64,000 nucleotides of DNA, taken from assembly GCA_016124585.1 (NCBI GenBank), contig WGNL01000033.1, positions 24,900-88,899 of the forward strand. The letters are read 5' to 3'. Under the pieces are notes generated by a model. That model was not told where the DNA came from. It saw only the letters and a list, made by a program, of their open reading frames with translations, and ran no database searches. The stretch comes from Bacteroidota bacterium. Its GTDB lineage: Bacteria; Bacteroidota; Bacteroidia; Chitinophagales; Saprospiraceae. Shown here piece by piece: positions 56,376 to 64,000 of this stretch. Each line of letters opens with the position of its first letter. The stretch's first letter is position 1. A program made the position numbers and the translations under genes.

Positions 56376-58091
56376 TTATTTGAAAATGGCTAGTTTATGC
56401 ATGGAAGTAGCGAGGTTGCCAAATTGTAGATGAAGGAAATAAATACCAGTTGGAGTTTCATTGATGTCCAGTACCATGCGCTCGTTGGTAATGATTTGCT
56501 CCATAATCACCATGCCACTGATGTCGGTTAGGACTACTTTTCCACCCAGCCAACTTGTAGTAGCTTGTAGAAGTTGGAGCTTCACCACGTCTGAAGCAGG
56601 GTTCGGTAAAATTGTGAACCCGTTTTCTACAAATTTTCCTTCAGAAGTGGCTAGGTCACAAGGTGGCCCAGTTGAGGTAAAGTTCAGTCCAAAATAATCT
56701 TCCGAATTGTTGAAGCCATCCATTTGAAGATAATAGGTTTTGCCGATGGCTAAGCATTCGGCCACGAGTTTGGAGCCGCCATCAGGCAATAATGGGTCGT
56801 CGTCATTTGCAGCCACAAGTACAGCATTACCCGCTTTTATATCTTCACATGAGGCTGCATTCCACAATGCCAACTGGGTGTTCATGCCAGTAGTTATAAT
56901 GGTTGCTTGCCCATAATCTGTTACTTCAAATTTGAACCATACCGTTTTTTCAGCGACAACTGCTGTATCGCACCAAGTGTTTGGGTCTCCACAAGCACCC
57001 AAGGGCGGAGTCACTTCATTGTTATCAGCGGTTCCGCCAATATTAAAGAACTTTTCGTTGCAATCAGTATTGAGTAGATAGTTTATATCGTAAGCATTGC
57101 AAACATCATCGTTAGGAGGAACAAGGTTGGGTGGGTTGCTGCAGTAGTTGGACATGTCTTCTACAATTACAAAGGTTTCGATATAGTTGACGTTGCCAAG
57201 GTCATCGTGGATATAAAACCTAATAGCTTGTTGTCCAAGGTCATCGCAGGTAAAATGGAGCAATGTGTCCGCAAGGTTGCCTGTTGTGGAAAATGAATAA
57301 CTGGCAGCCATATTACAAGAACCAGTATGGCTGGCCAAGTTGAACAGTCTGATAGGAACAAAAAATTCTCCTGTTGGCAACAGCGAAATAATTATCCCAT
57401 TGTGCGCAACTGGAGAAGGTAGGCAGGGGCCAGGCCCTATGCAGTTGTTTATGACTTCTTGAACAATAATAAAGGTTTCTGCGAAAGCTTGATAGCCTGC
57501 TGTATCAGTGGCCCATATTTGTAAGGCCTGTTGACCAATTTCATTGCAACTTAACGTGATTAATGTATCGTTGATGTTTGATGAGAATGAAAATCGCAAA
57601 GTACCTGTAGCACATGTTGAAAAGCTGCCATCATCAAACCAACTTGCATTGACTTTAGCCGTGTGGTTATCGTGAAGTGCAACTGTCATTGGCCTAACCA
57701 ACAAATTAGGGTAGCAACATCCATTGCAACCGTTTTCACAATAAAGAAAATTGTCCTGAATGATGATAAAAGTTTCGCAATAATTGGACACGCCAAGGCA
57801 GTCATTGAATTTTAATTGGACAGGATATAGGCCAAGGTCGTCGCAGTCAAAGCTGGCTGTAGGGTTGTAGTTAATGCCATTGTCACGTGAAATCTCATAG
57901 CTAATGCCAACGCTGCAACAGGAATTGTTATCCAGCACAAATTGCTCAGCGGGAAGGGTCAACTGACCATTGCCATCGAGTATAGCGGTAACCCCGTTTT
58001 TGCAAATGAGCGCAGAGGCATGAAATTGGGTGGAGAAAAGGGCGAAAAACAGCAGTAAGCGAAGAGCTGGGTTAGAAGGTGTTCGTGTCAT
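56376..58091 (-). CDS. T9SS-exported protein of three repeated modules
   Basis: This encodes 571 residues. Signal peptide (LRLLLFFALFSTQFHASA). Residues 28-315 hold three copies of a module of about 90 residues. Each has an NG..V.L...G opening, a DN/S-C centre, a CDDLG or CNEIG turn and ends ETFIIxQ. The same module stands just before the CnaB-like domain in the five HYR-dockerin proteins. Residues 325-480 resemble a C-terminal pre-peptidase-like beta domain (AEKTVWFKFEV, TQLALWNAASC, YYLQMDGFN). The last 80 residues are a T9SS tail (ILPNPASDVVKLQ). There is no dockerin- or cohesin-like domain. Lying among the larger relatives on the opposite strand, it may be an accessory surface protein. 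Confidence 0.82.
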   Translation of the reverse strand: MTRTPSNPALRLLLFFALFSTQFHASALICKNGVTAILDGNGQLTLPAEQFVLDNNSCCSVGISYEISRDNGINYNPTASFDCDDLGLYPVQLKFNDCLGVSNYCETFIIIQDNFLYCENGCNGCCYPNLLVRPMTVALHDNHTAKVNASWFDDGSFSTCATGTLRFSFSSNINDTLITLSCNEIGQQALQIWATDTAGYQAFAETFIIVQEVINNCIGPGPCLPSPVAHNGIIISLLPTGEFFVPIRLFNLASHTGSCNMAASYSFSTTGNLADTLLHFTCDDLGQQAIRFYIHDDLGNVNYIETFVIVEDMSNYCSNPPNLVPPNDDVCNAYDINYLLNTDCNEKFFNIGGTADNNEVTPPLGACGDPNTWCDTAVVAEKTVWFKFEVTDYGQATIITTGMNTQLALWNAASCEDIKAGNAVLVAANDDDPLLPDGGSKLVAECLAIGKTYYLQMDGFNNSEDYFGLNFTSTGPPCDLATSEGKFVENGFTILPNPASDVVKLQLLQATTSWLGGKVVLTDISGMVIMEQIITNERMVLDINETPTGIYFLHLQFGNLATSMHKLAIFK

Positions 58092-58280
58092 ACTAGGATA
58101 TGTTTTAGGTGATGAAAAAGCGTTGATTCAGTGTCGTATAAGACTTGTTGTGAAAGTGGTCTTATAGATTGATATGTAAACATACAATTCACTTTGAAAA
58201 CTTAATAACAAAATCATATCACGGATTAATAAGCTGATAAAATCATAAAAATGATACACATTAAATTTTTTCAAAAACCA

Positions 58281-58311
58281 TTTGATAATCCAAATAGGTT
58301 ATTTACCTTTG
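58281..58311 (+). promoter_or_regulatory. Bacteroidota promoter upstream of HYR-dockerin gene 5
   Basis: TTTG (58281-58284) and TACCTTTG (58304-58311) are separated by 19 bp, an almost ideal -33/-7 pair. Transcription would begin near 58318. Confidence 0.72.
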
Positions 58312-58355
58312 CCTCATTGAACGAACCGATTTTATAATCCGTAACCGATTTTCCC

Positions 58356-58463
58356 ATGAAAAGTATTATCCAAAACTTAGCACACTCGTATTCCGCATTT
58401 TTTCTGCACTTATTTTTTCCTAAAATTTTCAAGACCCAGCCCATTTTCCTGAACGCTTCCTGA
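58356..58463 (+). CDS. Possible leader mini-ORF (35 residues)
   Basis: The ATG at 58356 opens 35 codons (MKSIIQNLAHSYSAFFLHLF...) ending in TGA. It starts about 38 nt after the predicted transcription start. The upstream context (TAATCC..CCG..ATGAAAA) resembles that of the real start codon at 58819, so it could be a relic start, a leader peptide or chance. No homology is recognised. Confidence 0.3.
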   Translation: MKSIIQNLAHSYSAFFLHLFFPKIFKTQPIFLNAS

Positions 58464-58818
58464 AGCGCCTTTCAGCCATTTTCAATCTACCCTTTTACAA
58501 GTATTTTCCAATTTAAGGACATCGTGAGCATGGCTCGGTCATGTTGATGCTATCGGTTAAGCTGCACACTTTAAGAACAATCCACACTTACTGGAACTAT
58601 GCTCCGGGCGTTCGTCGAATGCTACGGTGACATCAAAGAAAAAGGCTTTTTCAGCAGGCTACATTCCGCCTGACTGACCAATGTATTGTACCCGTTATTG
58701 ACAAATTATAATCTCAAAGCATTGATTTTAAGAGGGTTGAAAAAGTTTGACCTATAAAATTCAAAGCGATTCTTACACCGATTTATTAACCGATTTAACA
58801 CAACAAATTTGTAATCCG

Positions 58819-61800
58819 ATGAAAAAAACGATTACACCCGTTTCCAATGGCCGGGCTTTTTACTGTTTTTTAACCAAAACGTCCGCACACCTAATCCTAC
58901 AAGGCAGCCTGCTCATTTTAGGGCTTTTTGCCAGCAACACGCTAGACGCCCAGTGCAGCATGGCCTGCTCCGGTTCTACGAACGTTTCGCTCCCGGCCGA
59001 CTGCCAGGGAACGATTACCTACAACATGATTCTCCAAAGCATTCCAAACTGCTCGCCAAATGGGCCGTCTGCATTTAACGTAATCGTCATGAACTTGGCC
59101 AATGCGCCCATCCCCACCAGTCCGGTGGTGAATGCGAACTACATCGGCCAAACTTTGATTGCGAAAGTGCAACACCTAGCATCAGGAAATTCTTGTTGGG
59201 GCTACATCAATATTGAGGACAAACTCGCACCCACACTCACTTGCCCGCCCGACGTGTCGGTGGCTTGCACCGCTCCAACCAGCGTGGCAGCCACTGGCAC
59301 GGCTACGGCCACCGATTGCTCCGACTTCAGCATCAGCCACTCTGACCAGACTCAGGTACTTGGATGCACAGGCACTAACTATTCTGCCATTATTACCCGC
59401 ACTTGGATGGCAGTGGATATTGGCGGTTATGTCAGTTCCTGTGCCCAAACCATCAACATCCTGAAGCCAACGGTCGCAAATATCACTTGGCCGCCTCATC
59501 TTGATGGCATTGGTGCTCCGATGCTCGATTGTTTGAACCCAAACACGACACCAACTAACACGGGCGCCCCCTCGATTGGTGGCTACCCGATACCGAACTC
59601 CGGATATTGTAATATGGCCGTCACACACAGTGACGAGACCATCCCGCTTTGCGAAGCCAGCTATAAAATCCTGCGCACTTGGACAGTGGTGAGCTGGTGC
59701 ACGAGTACCATTCAGACGCATGTGCAAATTATTGCAGTAAAAGATACGCATCCGCCTACACTCGCATGCCCTGCCGACTTAACGACTGGTACTACTTCTG
59801 CTACCCAATGTAAGGCGACGGTGATATTGCCACCAGTGGGTATTTCCGATGATTGTTCCACCCATTTTACAGTGACCATGAATACTCCCGTAGGCCAGAT
59901 AAACGGGAATGGTGGCACCATCAACAATGTGGGCGTCGGTGTTTACAACATTACTTACAATGTGATGGATGGCTGCGGAAATCAAGCTTCCTGCACGATG
60001 AAGCTGACAGTGGTGGATGACGATTCGCCGACCATGATTTGTGTATCCTACACCACGGTGACGCTCAACAGCAATGGCATGGCGCTCGTTTATCCCAACA
60101 CTTTCAACAATGGAAGCTATGACAATTGCAGCAATGTGGCACTCACTGTACGCCGGATGACGGCCGCTTGCGGTACGCAACCAGTTTATGGCCCTTCGGT
60201 AAAATTCTGCTGCGACGATTCTGGCAGTGATGTGACCGTTCAGATGCAAGGGACAGATGCCAGCGGAAACACAAACTCATGCATGGTGACAGTGCATGTG
60301 ACCGATAATTCCCAGCCCACCATCTCTTGCCCAACCAACCTCACTATCAACTGTACACAAGATCTCAACGACCTGAATTTGACTGGAACAGCCACTGCGG
60401 CTTCGGCCTGTGGTACACCAACCGTGACGCATACTGATGTGGTAAATCTAAACATGTGCAATGTGGGAACCGTGGTACGTACTTGGAAAGCACAGCTTGG
60501 CAACGGAAATTCCAGCACTTGCACACAGACCATTACTTTGGAGGACAACACGCCTGTCAGTGTGACTTTGCCACCGGATTATGCTGTGTCCGGTTGCGTG
60601 AGTTTGAATGACCTCATTCCTGCCAATTTGCCTGCGCCATACAATGCCCCTGTCACTTCCAGTGATTGTGAACTTTTGGCGACCAATTTCACCGATCAGG
60701 TGTTCACGGTGTCCGGTCCAGCCTGTTTCAAAATCGTGCGTACTTGGAAGGTCATCAACTGGTGCACTTACGTGCCTGGCGGCAACACCGGCCTGTGGCA
60801 AGGGGCACAAATCATCATGGTGACGGATAATACTCCGCCTACTTTCACCTGCCCGGCTAATATGGTCGTGTCTGTGGATGATAATTGCAAGGCAACCGTC
60901 ACATTGCCGCTGGTAACCAATATTCAGGATTGTAGCCAGAATGTAAGTGTGTCGGTTACAAGTAGCTTTGCCAATGGCTATGGGCCGTTTACCAACGTAA
61001 ACCCCGGCAACTACACCGCCAACTACGTCATCTCCGATGGCTGCGGCAACAGCGGAACTTGTTCGATTTCCATTTTAGTGAAAGATGATAAAAAGCCTAC
61101 GCCATATTGCAAAAACGGCCTCGTCATTGAACTGATGCAAACAGGCATGGTGACCACTTGGGCTACCGATTTTGATGCGGGCAGCTATGATAACTGTGGG
61201 CCTGTGATTTTGTCATTTTCACCCAATATCAATGACATCTCTGCTACTTTTGATTGTGACGACCTCGGTCAGCAGCCCATCGAACTTTGGGTGACGGATG
61301 CAAGTGGCAACCAAGACCACTGCTCCACCTTCCTGGTCGTGCAGGACAACATGAATGCGTGCGGGGGGAATACCCCATTGGTAGCAGGGGTTGGCGGTGC
61401 CATCACGAACGAGATGGGCTTCAATGTACAGAGCGTTCATGTAAACTTGAACGACCCCCTGTCGCAGATGGCCATGACTGATGCCAATGGCAATTTTGGC
61501 TTTTCTGGTGTGCCACTCGGCGGCGATTACACTGTCGCTCCATCAAAGGACACTTTTCTGTTGAATGGGGTTTCGACCTACGACATCGTACTCATCCGGC
61601 GGCATATCCTCAACATGGACACCCTTGATTCGCCATACAAAATCATCGCAGCGGATGTCAACCATTCAAATTCGGTGACTACTTATGACATTGTCGAAAT
61701 TCAAAAATTGGTTCTTCATGTCATTGACCATTTTGCAAACAACCAATCTTGGCGATTTGTGGATGCAGCCTATGTTTTCCCGAACCCGAAGAATCCATTC

Positions 61801-62625
61801 CAAACGCAGTTCCCGGAAGTTTACAACATCAACGATTTTGCAGGCAACATGGACGCAGTGGATTTTATTGCTGTGAAAATCGGCGACGTAAACGGCAATG
61901 CCGTACCGAACAATTTTTCCACTCCTGCTGAGGAAAGAAGTGGCCAAGTGCTTCAGCTCCATGTAAGAGACGAGGCGCTGCTGCCTGGTCAAGTGGGGCA
62001 ATTGGATTTCACCGTGAAAAACTTCAAGAAGATTGTCGGCTACCAGTTTGCGCTGCATTTTGATACGGAGTTGCTTGATTTTCAGCGGGTTGAAATGGGA
62101 GAGTTAACATCGCTTCAGGAGGCCAATTTTGGTTTTAGGTTGCTCGACGAGGGTATTTTGACCACTTCTTGGAACGATATTTTGCCAGCAAACCTACCTG
62201 ACGATGCCGTATTGTTCAGCCTAGTCTTTTCCGCAAGGAAAAGTGTGAATCTCTCACAGGCACTTCATATTGGCCTGGATTATACCAAAGCAGAAGCCTA
62301 TTTTGAGAATAGTGAATTGTTGGATTTGGCATTGAATTTTGACACGCCATTAACCAATGACCACCTACCAATTTTAGTTAAAACTAGTCCTAACCCATTC
62401 AGCGAAACAACGGTAATTGGATTTACGCTCCCCGAAGCGGAGGAGGCTACTCTGACCGTCTTTGACGCATCAGGAAGGTTGGTGAAAAAACTTCAGGGCG
62501 ACTTCACCTCTGGCTATAATGAATTGAAAATCAATAAATTGGATTTGCAAGTGGTCGGTACCTACTTCTTCAGATTACAAACAGCTACAGAAGTTTTTAG
62601 TGGCAAGTTAGTGCTCGTAAACTGA
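58819..62625 (+). CDS. HYR-dockerin-cohesin-like T9SS surface protein 5
   Basis: This encodes 1268 residues. The signal peptide has a 27-residue n-region and core LILQGSLLILGLFA, with cleavage near LDA/QCSMAC. The N-terminal Cys module (46-135, ending SCWGYINIEDKLAP) is followed by HYR modules (about 135-855), a CnaB-like domain (857-912) and a dockerin-like domain (914-1027). The last has loops DVNHSNSVTTYDIVEI and IGDVNGNA, with the usual insert. A cohesin-like domain (1040-1177, LPGQVGQLDFTVKNF) and a T9SS tail (1184-1268, TSPNPFSETT) follow. A stretch near 760-790 (PYCKNGLVIELMQTGMV) is identical in protein sequence to the giant paralogue. The frame is open upstream with a TTG at 58747, but the ATG at 58819 is preferred. 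Confidence 0.9.
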   Translation: MKKTITPVSNGRAFYCFLTKTSAHLILQGSLLILGLFASNTLDAQCSMACSGSTNVSLPADCQGTITYNMILQSIPNCSPNGPSAFNVIVMNLANAPIPTSPVVNANYIGQTLIAKVQHLASGNSCWGYINIEDKLAPTLTCPPDVSVACTAPTSVAATGTATATDCSDFSISHSDQTQVLGCTGTNYSAIITRTWMAVDIGGYVSSCAQTINILKPTVANITWPPHLDGIGAPMLDCLNPNTTPTNTGAPSIGGYPIPNSGYCNMAVTHSDETIPLCEASYKILRTWTVVSWCTSTIQTHVQIIAVKDTHPPTLACPADLTTGTTSATQCKATVILPPVGISDDCSTHFTVTMNTPVGQINGNGGTINNVGVGVYNITYNVMDGCGNQASCTMKLTVVDDDSPTMICVSYTTVTLNSNGMALVYPNTFNNGSYDNCSNVALTVRRMTAACGTQPVYGPSVKFCCDDSGSDVTVQMQGTDASGNTNSCMVTVHVTDNSQPTISCPTNLTINCTQDLNDLNLTGTATAASACGTPTVTHTDVVNLNMCNVGTVVRTWKAQLGNGNSSTCTQTITLEDNTPVSVTLPPDYAVSGCVSLNDLIPANLPAPYNAPVTSSDCELLATNFTDQVFTVSGPACFKIVRTWKVINWCTYVPGGNTGLWQGAQIIMVTDNTPPTFTCPANMVVSVDDNCKATVTLPLVTNIQDCSQNVSVSVTSSFANGYGPFTNVNPGNYTANYVISDGCGNSGTCSISILVKDDKKPTPYCKNGLVIELMQTGMVTTWATDFDAGSYDNCGPVILSFSPNINDISATFDCDDLGQQPIELWVTDASGNQDHCSTFLVVQDNMNACGGNTPLVAGVGGAITNEMGFNVQSVHVNLNDPLSQMAMTDANGNFGFSGVPLGGDYTVAPSKDTFLLNGVSTYDIVLIRRHILNMDTLDSPYKIIAADVNHSNSVTTYDIVEIQKLVLHVIDHFANNQSWRFVDAAYVFPNPKNPFQTQFPEVYNINDFAGNMDAVDFIAVKIGDVNGNAVPNNFSTPAEERSGQVLQLHVRDEALLPGQVGQLDFTVKNFKKIVGYQFALHFDTELLDFQRVEMGELTSLQEANFGFRLLDEGILTTSWNDILPANLPDDAVLFSLVFSARKSVNLSQALHIGLDYTKAEAYFENSELLDLALNFDTPLTNDHLPILVKTSPNPFSETTVIGFTLPEAEEATLTVFDASGRLVKKLQGDFTSGYNELKINKLDLQVVGTYFFRLQTATEVFSGKLVLVN

Positions 62626-62651
62626 GCTATGACTAAATTGAGTGATGAAAG

Positions 62652-62683
62652 AAGGGCTGCCTCGACATTTCGTGGCAGCCCTT
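62652..62683 (+). terminator. Terminator-like hairpin after HYR-dockerin gene 5
   Basis: Perfect 10-bp stem AAGGGCTGCC/GGCAGCCCTT (62652-62661 with 62674-62683), 26 bp after the stop. The downstream sequence is AT-rich but lacks a T run. Confidence 0.6.
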
Positions 62684-62897
62684 AATAATTCCCGTAGGGA
62701 ACACAGACATTTTTATGGACGTGCAAATGTGGTTAAGTCACCAAAAAGGGAGATTTATTGGATAAATACCCACAATTGTGCTAATACAAGACAAATAGGC
62801 AAAGTTAAATTCGGATACATTAAATCTGTTTCGACAGAATTTTAGGCAACATAATTGCAACATAAAACTGCCCTCCCCAACGCAATCCATTTTTTCG

Positions 62898-63647
62898 ATG
62901 AAATCCAATTGGTTATTGTTGCCTGCTGCATTTTTGGCAATGGCTTTTTTACCCTACTCAAAAAAAGTAGCTGAGACCTCTCAATTGTCAAGTCCACAGC
63001 CCATTTTTCACAATGTTTATGACCAATTTTTGGCTCAGGTTTTTGAATCGGCAGTTGCAAACTGCACCACCAATGCGGCTCGCAGTGCAGAGCAAATGGT
63101 GGCAGCTGGGTATAAGCGTTACGGGGTGGAGAAAGGCTCTTTTGTTTTTCAATACGATGGAGCCATGTCAGGTACTGATCATATTTATTTTGACAATTGG
63201 GGCTGGCGGGAAGCAAAATATACCAGTTCAAAAACCGAATTGGGCACCTTCAAGGAAGAGGCCAATGAGGTGCAATACCTGGACGGGGAAAATAGGTATG
63301 TTTACAATCCATCCACAAAAAAAGCCCGTTACTTCGACAGCCGTCAAGCCATCGTAGTTGCTGATAAGCATGGCACAAAGGACATGGCTGCTTTCGCCGA
63401 TGTTCTCATGAAAAACATGGGCGGCAAGCCTGATGGCAAACAAATGGTCGCCAATATTGAATGTGATGCTTGGGTCATTGAAAAAAACAATGTTCGCCTC
63501 TTCATGTGGCAGGGCTTAACACTGGGTGAGGAATCTATCGTGAGTGGCGTGAAGGTAGGCCGGCATTGCGTACAGGTGGATTTAGCGAAAAATCCGCCGT
63601 TGGATAAATTGGTGCTGCCGAAGGGAGTGGTGGTTGAGGGGAAATAG
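62898..63647 (+). CDS. Secreted protein of unknown function
   Basis: This encodes 249 residues. The N-terminus is a short signal-like segment (NWLLLPAAFLAMAFLP) without a lipobox cysteine. The body is mostly beta with repeated aromatic strands (GSFVFQYDGAMSGTDHIYFDNWGWREAKYT; YVYNPSTKKARYFDS) and two late cysteines (IECDAWVI, RHCVQVD). By eye it resembles the beta-rich, LolA-like secreted proteins of Bacteroidota, but no motif proves this. It is alone on its strand after the HYR-dockerin gene. Confidence 0.65.
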   Translation: MKSNWLLLPAAFLAMAFLPYSKKVAETSQLSSPQPIFHNVYDQFLAQVFESAVANCTTNAARSAEQMVAAGYKRYGVEKGSFVFQYDGAMSGTDHIYFDNWGWREAKYTSSKTELGTFKEEANEVQYLDGENRYVYNPSTKKARYFDSRQAIVVADKHGTKDMAAFADVLMKNMGGKPDGKQMVANIECDAWVIEKNNVRLFMWQGLTLGEESIVSGVKVGRHCVQVDLAKNPPLDKLVLPKGVVVEGK

Positions 63648-63652
63648 GGCAA

Positions 63653-63886
63653 TTATTTTTTGATTTTTCTTGCTTTGAATTCTTGTATTTCTTTATAGTT
63701 CAGTTTTTTGCCCAAGTAGGTTGCTTCACCTCGAGTAAACTCTTTGTAAGAGATTCCCTCATCGTAGCACCATTTTATTAAGGCATTAAATTTTCGTTTA
63801 TCTACAGTGCCATTTAAGAATACATAATATTTTGAGCGATATTCTGTACTTAATAATTCAATAATAGAGTTGTTTTGACATGATAA
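63653..63886 (-). pseudogene. Truncated reading frame without start codon
   Basis: An open stretch of 77 codons on the minus strand (…YYVFLNGTVDKRKFNALIK…, …YKEFTRGEATYLGKKL…) ends in TAA at 63655-63653. The composition is protein-like, but there is no ATG or GTG near its 5' end. It may be the 3' remnant of a gene whose start was lost, perhaps by the insertion whose trace lies just upstream. No family is recognised. Confidence 0.4.
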
Positions 63887-64000
63887 TCAATCATTTGGAC
63901 AAATTAGGCTGTGGTTCCAAAGGCCAGCACAAAGCCCGATTATTTCATGGTATTGATTTATGTCGTGCATTCTCAACCTATCGGACAATATCCTGAATCG
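63887..64000 (-). pseudogene. Possible transposase C-terminal fragment (partial, runs off the window)
   Basis: 37 open codons on the minus strand run from the window edge to a TGA at 63889-63887. The peptide (RILSDRLRMHDINQYHEIIG then LCAGLWNH) resembles the C-terminal end of DDE transposases of the IS5/DDE_Tnp_4 kind, where an R-x-R and a GLxN motif close the domain. The match is by eye and the rest lies outside the window. Confidence 0.35.

Larger units (their letters stand above)
58092..58818. other. Long leader of HYR-dockerin gene 5
   Basis: 727 bp. A strong promoter (58281-58311) is followed by about 500 nt before the start codon. Within this leader are a 35-codon frame with a hydrophobic, signal-like sequence (58356-58463) and a TATAATCTCA motif (58707-58716). 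The left 190 bp are AT-rich and lie divergent from the three-module gene. Confidence 0.6.
63648..64000. other. Right-edge region with gene remnants
   Basis: 353 bp with no intact gene on the + strand. The minus strand has two open stretches in one frame, separated by a single TGA at 63887-63889, described separately. Confidence 0.5.

Noticed and set aside
1..64000. CRISPR array or defence system
   Set aside because: No series of regularly spaced repeats and no cas, restriction or toxin genes were seen. The only repeats are protein-domain repeats, hairpins and the short CA array.

Overview
The window comes from a chromosome of a Bacteroidota bacterium, most likely of the Saprospiria (Saprospiraceae / Haliscomenobacter / Lewinella type). 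The evidence is several very large secreted proteins ending in type IX secretion (T9SS, Por) sorting tails, hyalin-repeat (HYR) adhesin modules joined to dockerin-like domains, lipoproteins with ASPIC/UnbV plus FG-GAP repeats, a Bat-type VWA locus, and promoters of the TTTG / TAnnTTTG kind. Genus cannot be told from the sequence.

The first 20 kb is mostly housekeeping. It holds tRNA-Val, an AsmA-like envelope protein, a GT2 glycosyltransferase overlapping recR, the E2 component of an alpha-keto acid dehydrogenase, tRNA-Leu, the classical tig-clpP-clpX group, truA, a YbaB/EbfC nucleoid protein, a DinB-cupin fusion, the fluoride channel crcB, a secreted M4 metalloprotease with a T9SS tail, a small lipoprotein, a cysteine-rich secreted protein, a Nudix hydrolase and an FAD/NAD(P) oxidoreductase.

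From about 20.6 kb on, the window is dominated by a family of surface proteins. Five genes on the + strand (21161-24961, 25460-29377, 44686-51846, 52520-56308, 58819-62625) share one layout: signal peptide, a conserved N-terminal cysteine module, several HYR modules, a CnaB-like domain, a dockerin-like domain, a cohesin-like domain and a T9SS tail. A sixth gene (56376-58091, - strand) carries three copies of one module from these proteins plus a T9SS tail. The 2386-residue member (44686-51846) follows a small secreted protein. It has strongly optimised codons and two stacked terminators, so it is probably a major surface product. A dockerin-like and a cohesin-like domain side by side in every large member suggests head-to-tail or cross assembly on the cell surface; this is inference.

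Between these genes lie a multi-span membrane protein (29587-31209), a BatD-like/RDD fusion with batA (31389-33834), and a locus at 33.9-43.3 kb. That locus has two paralogous ASPIC/UnbV lipoproteins and a small lipoprotein, divergent from a clear homologue of vitamin K-dependent gamma-glutamyl carboxylase. This raises the possibility that bacterial calcium-binding lipoproteins are carboxylated. The surface-protein genes have unusually long (250-780 bp) 5' leaders with shared short motifs, start-like mini ORFs and in one case an internal terminator. The right edge carries what looks like a transposase C-terminal fragment beside a truncated reading frame.
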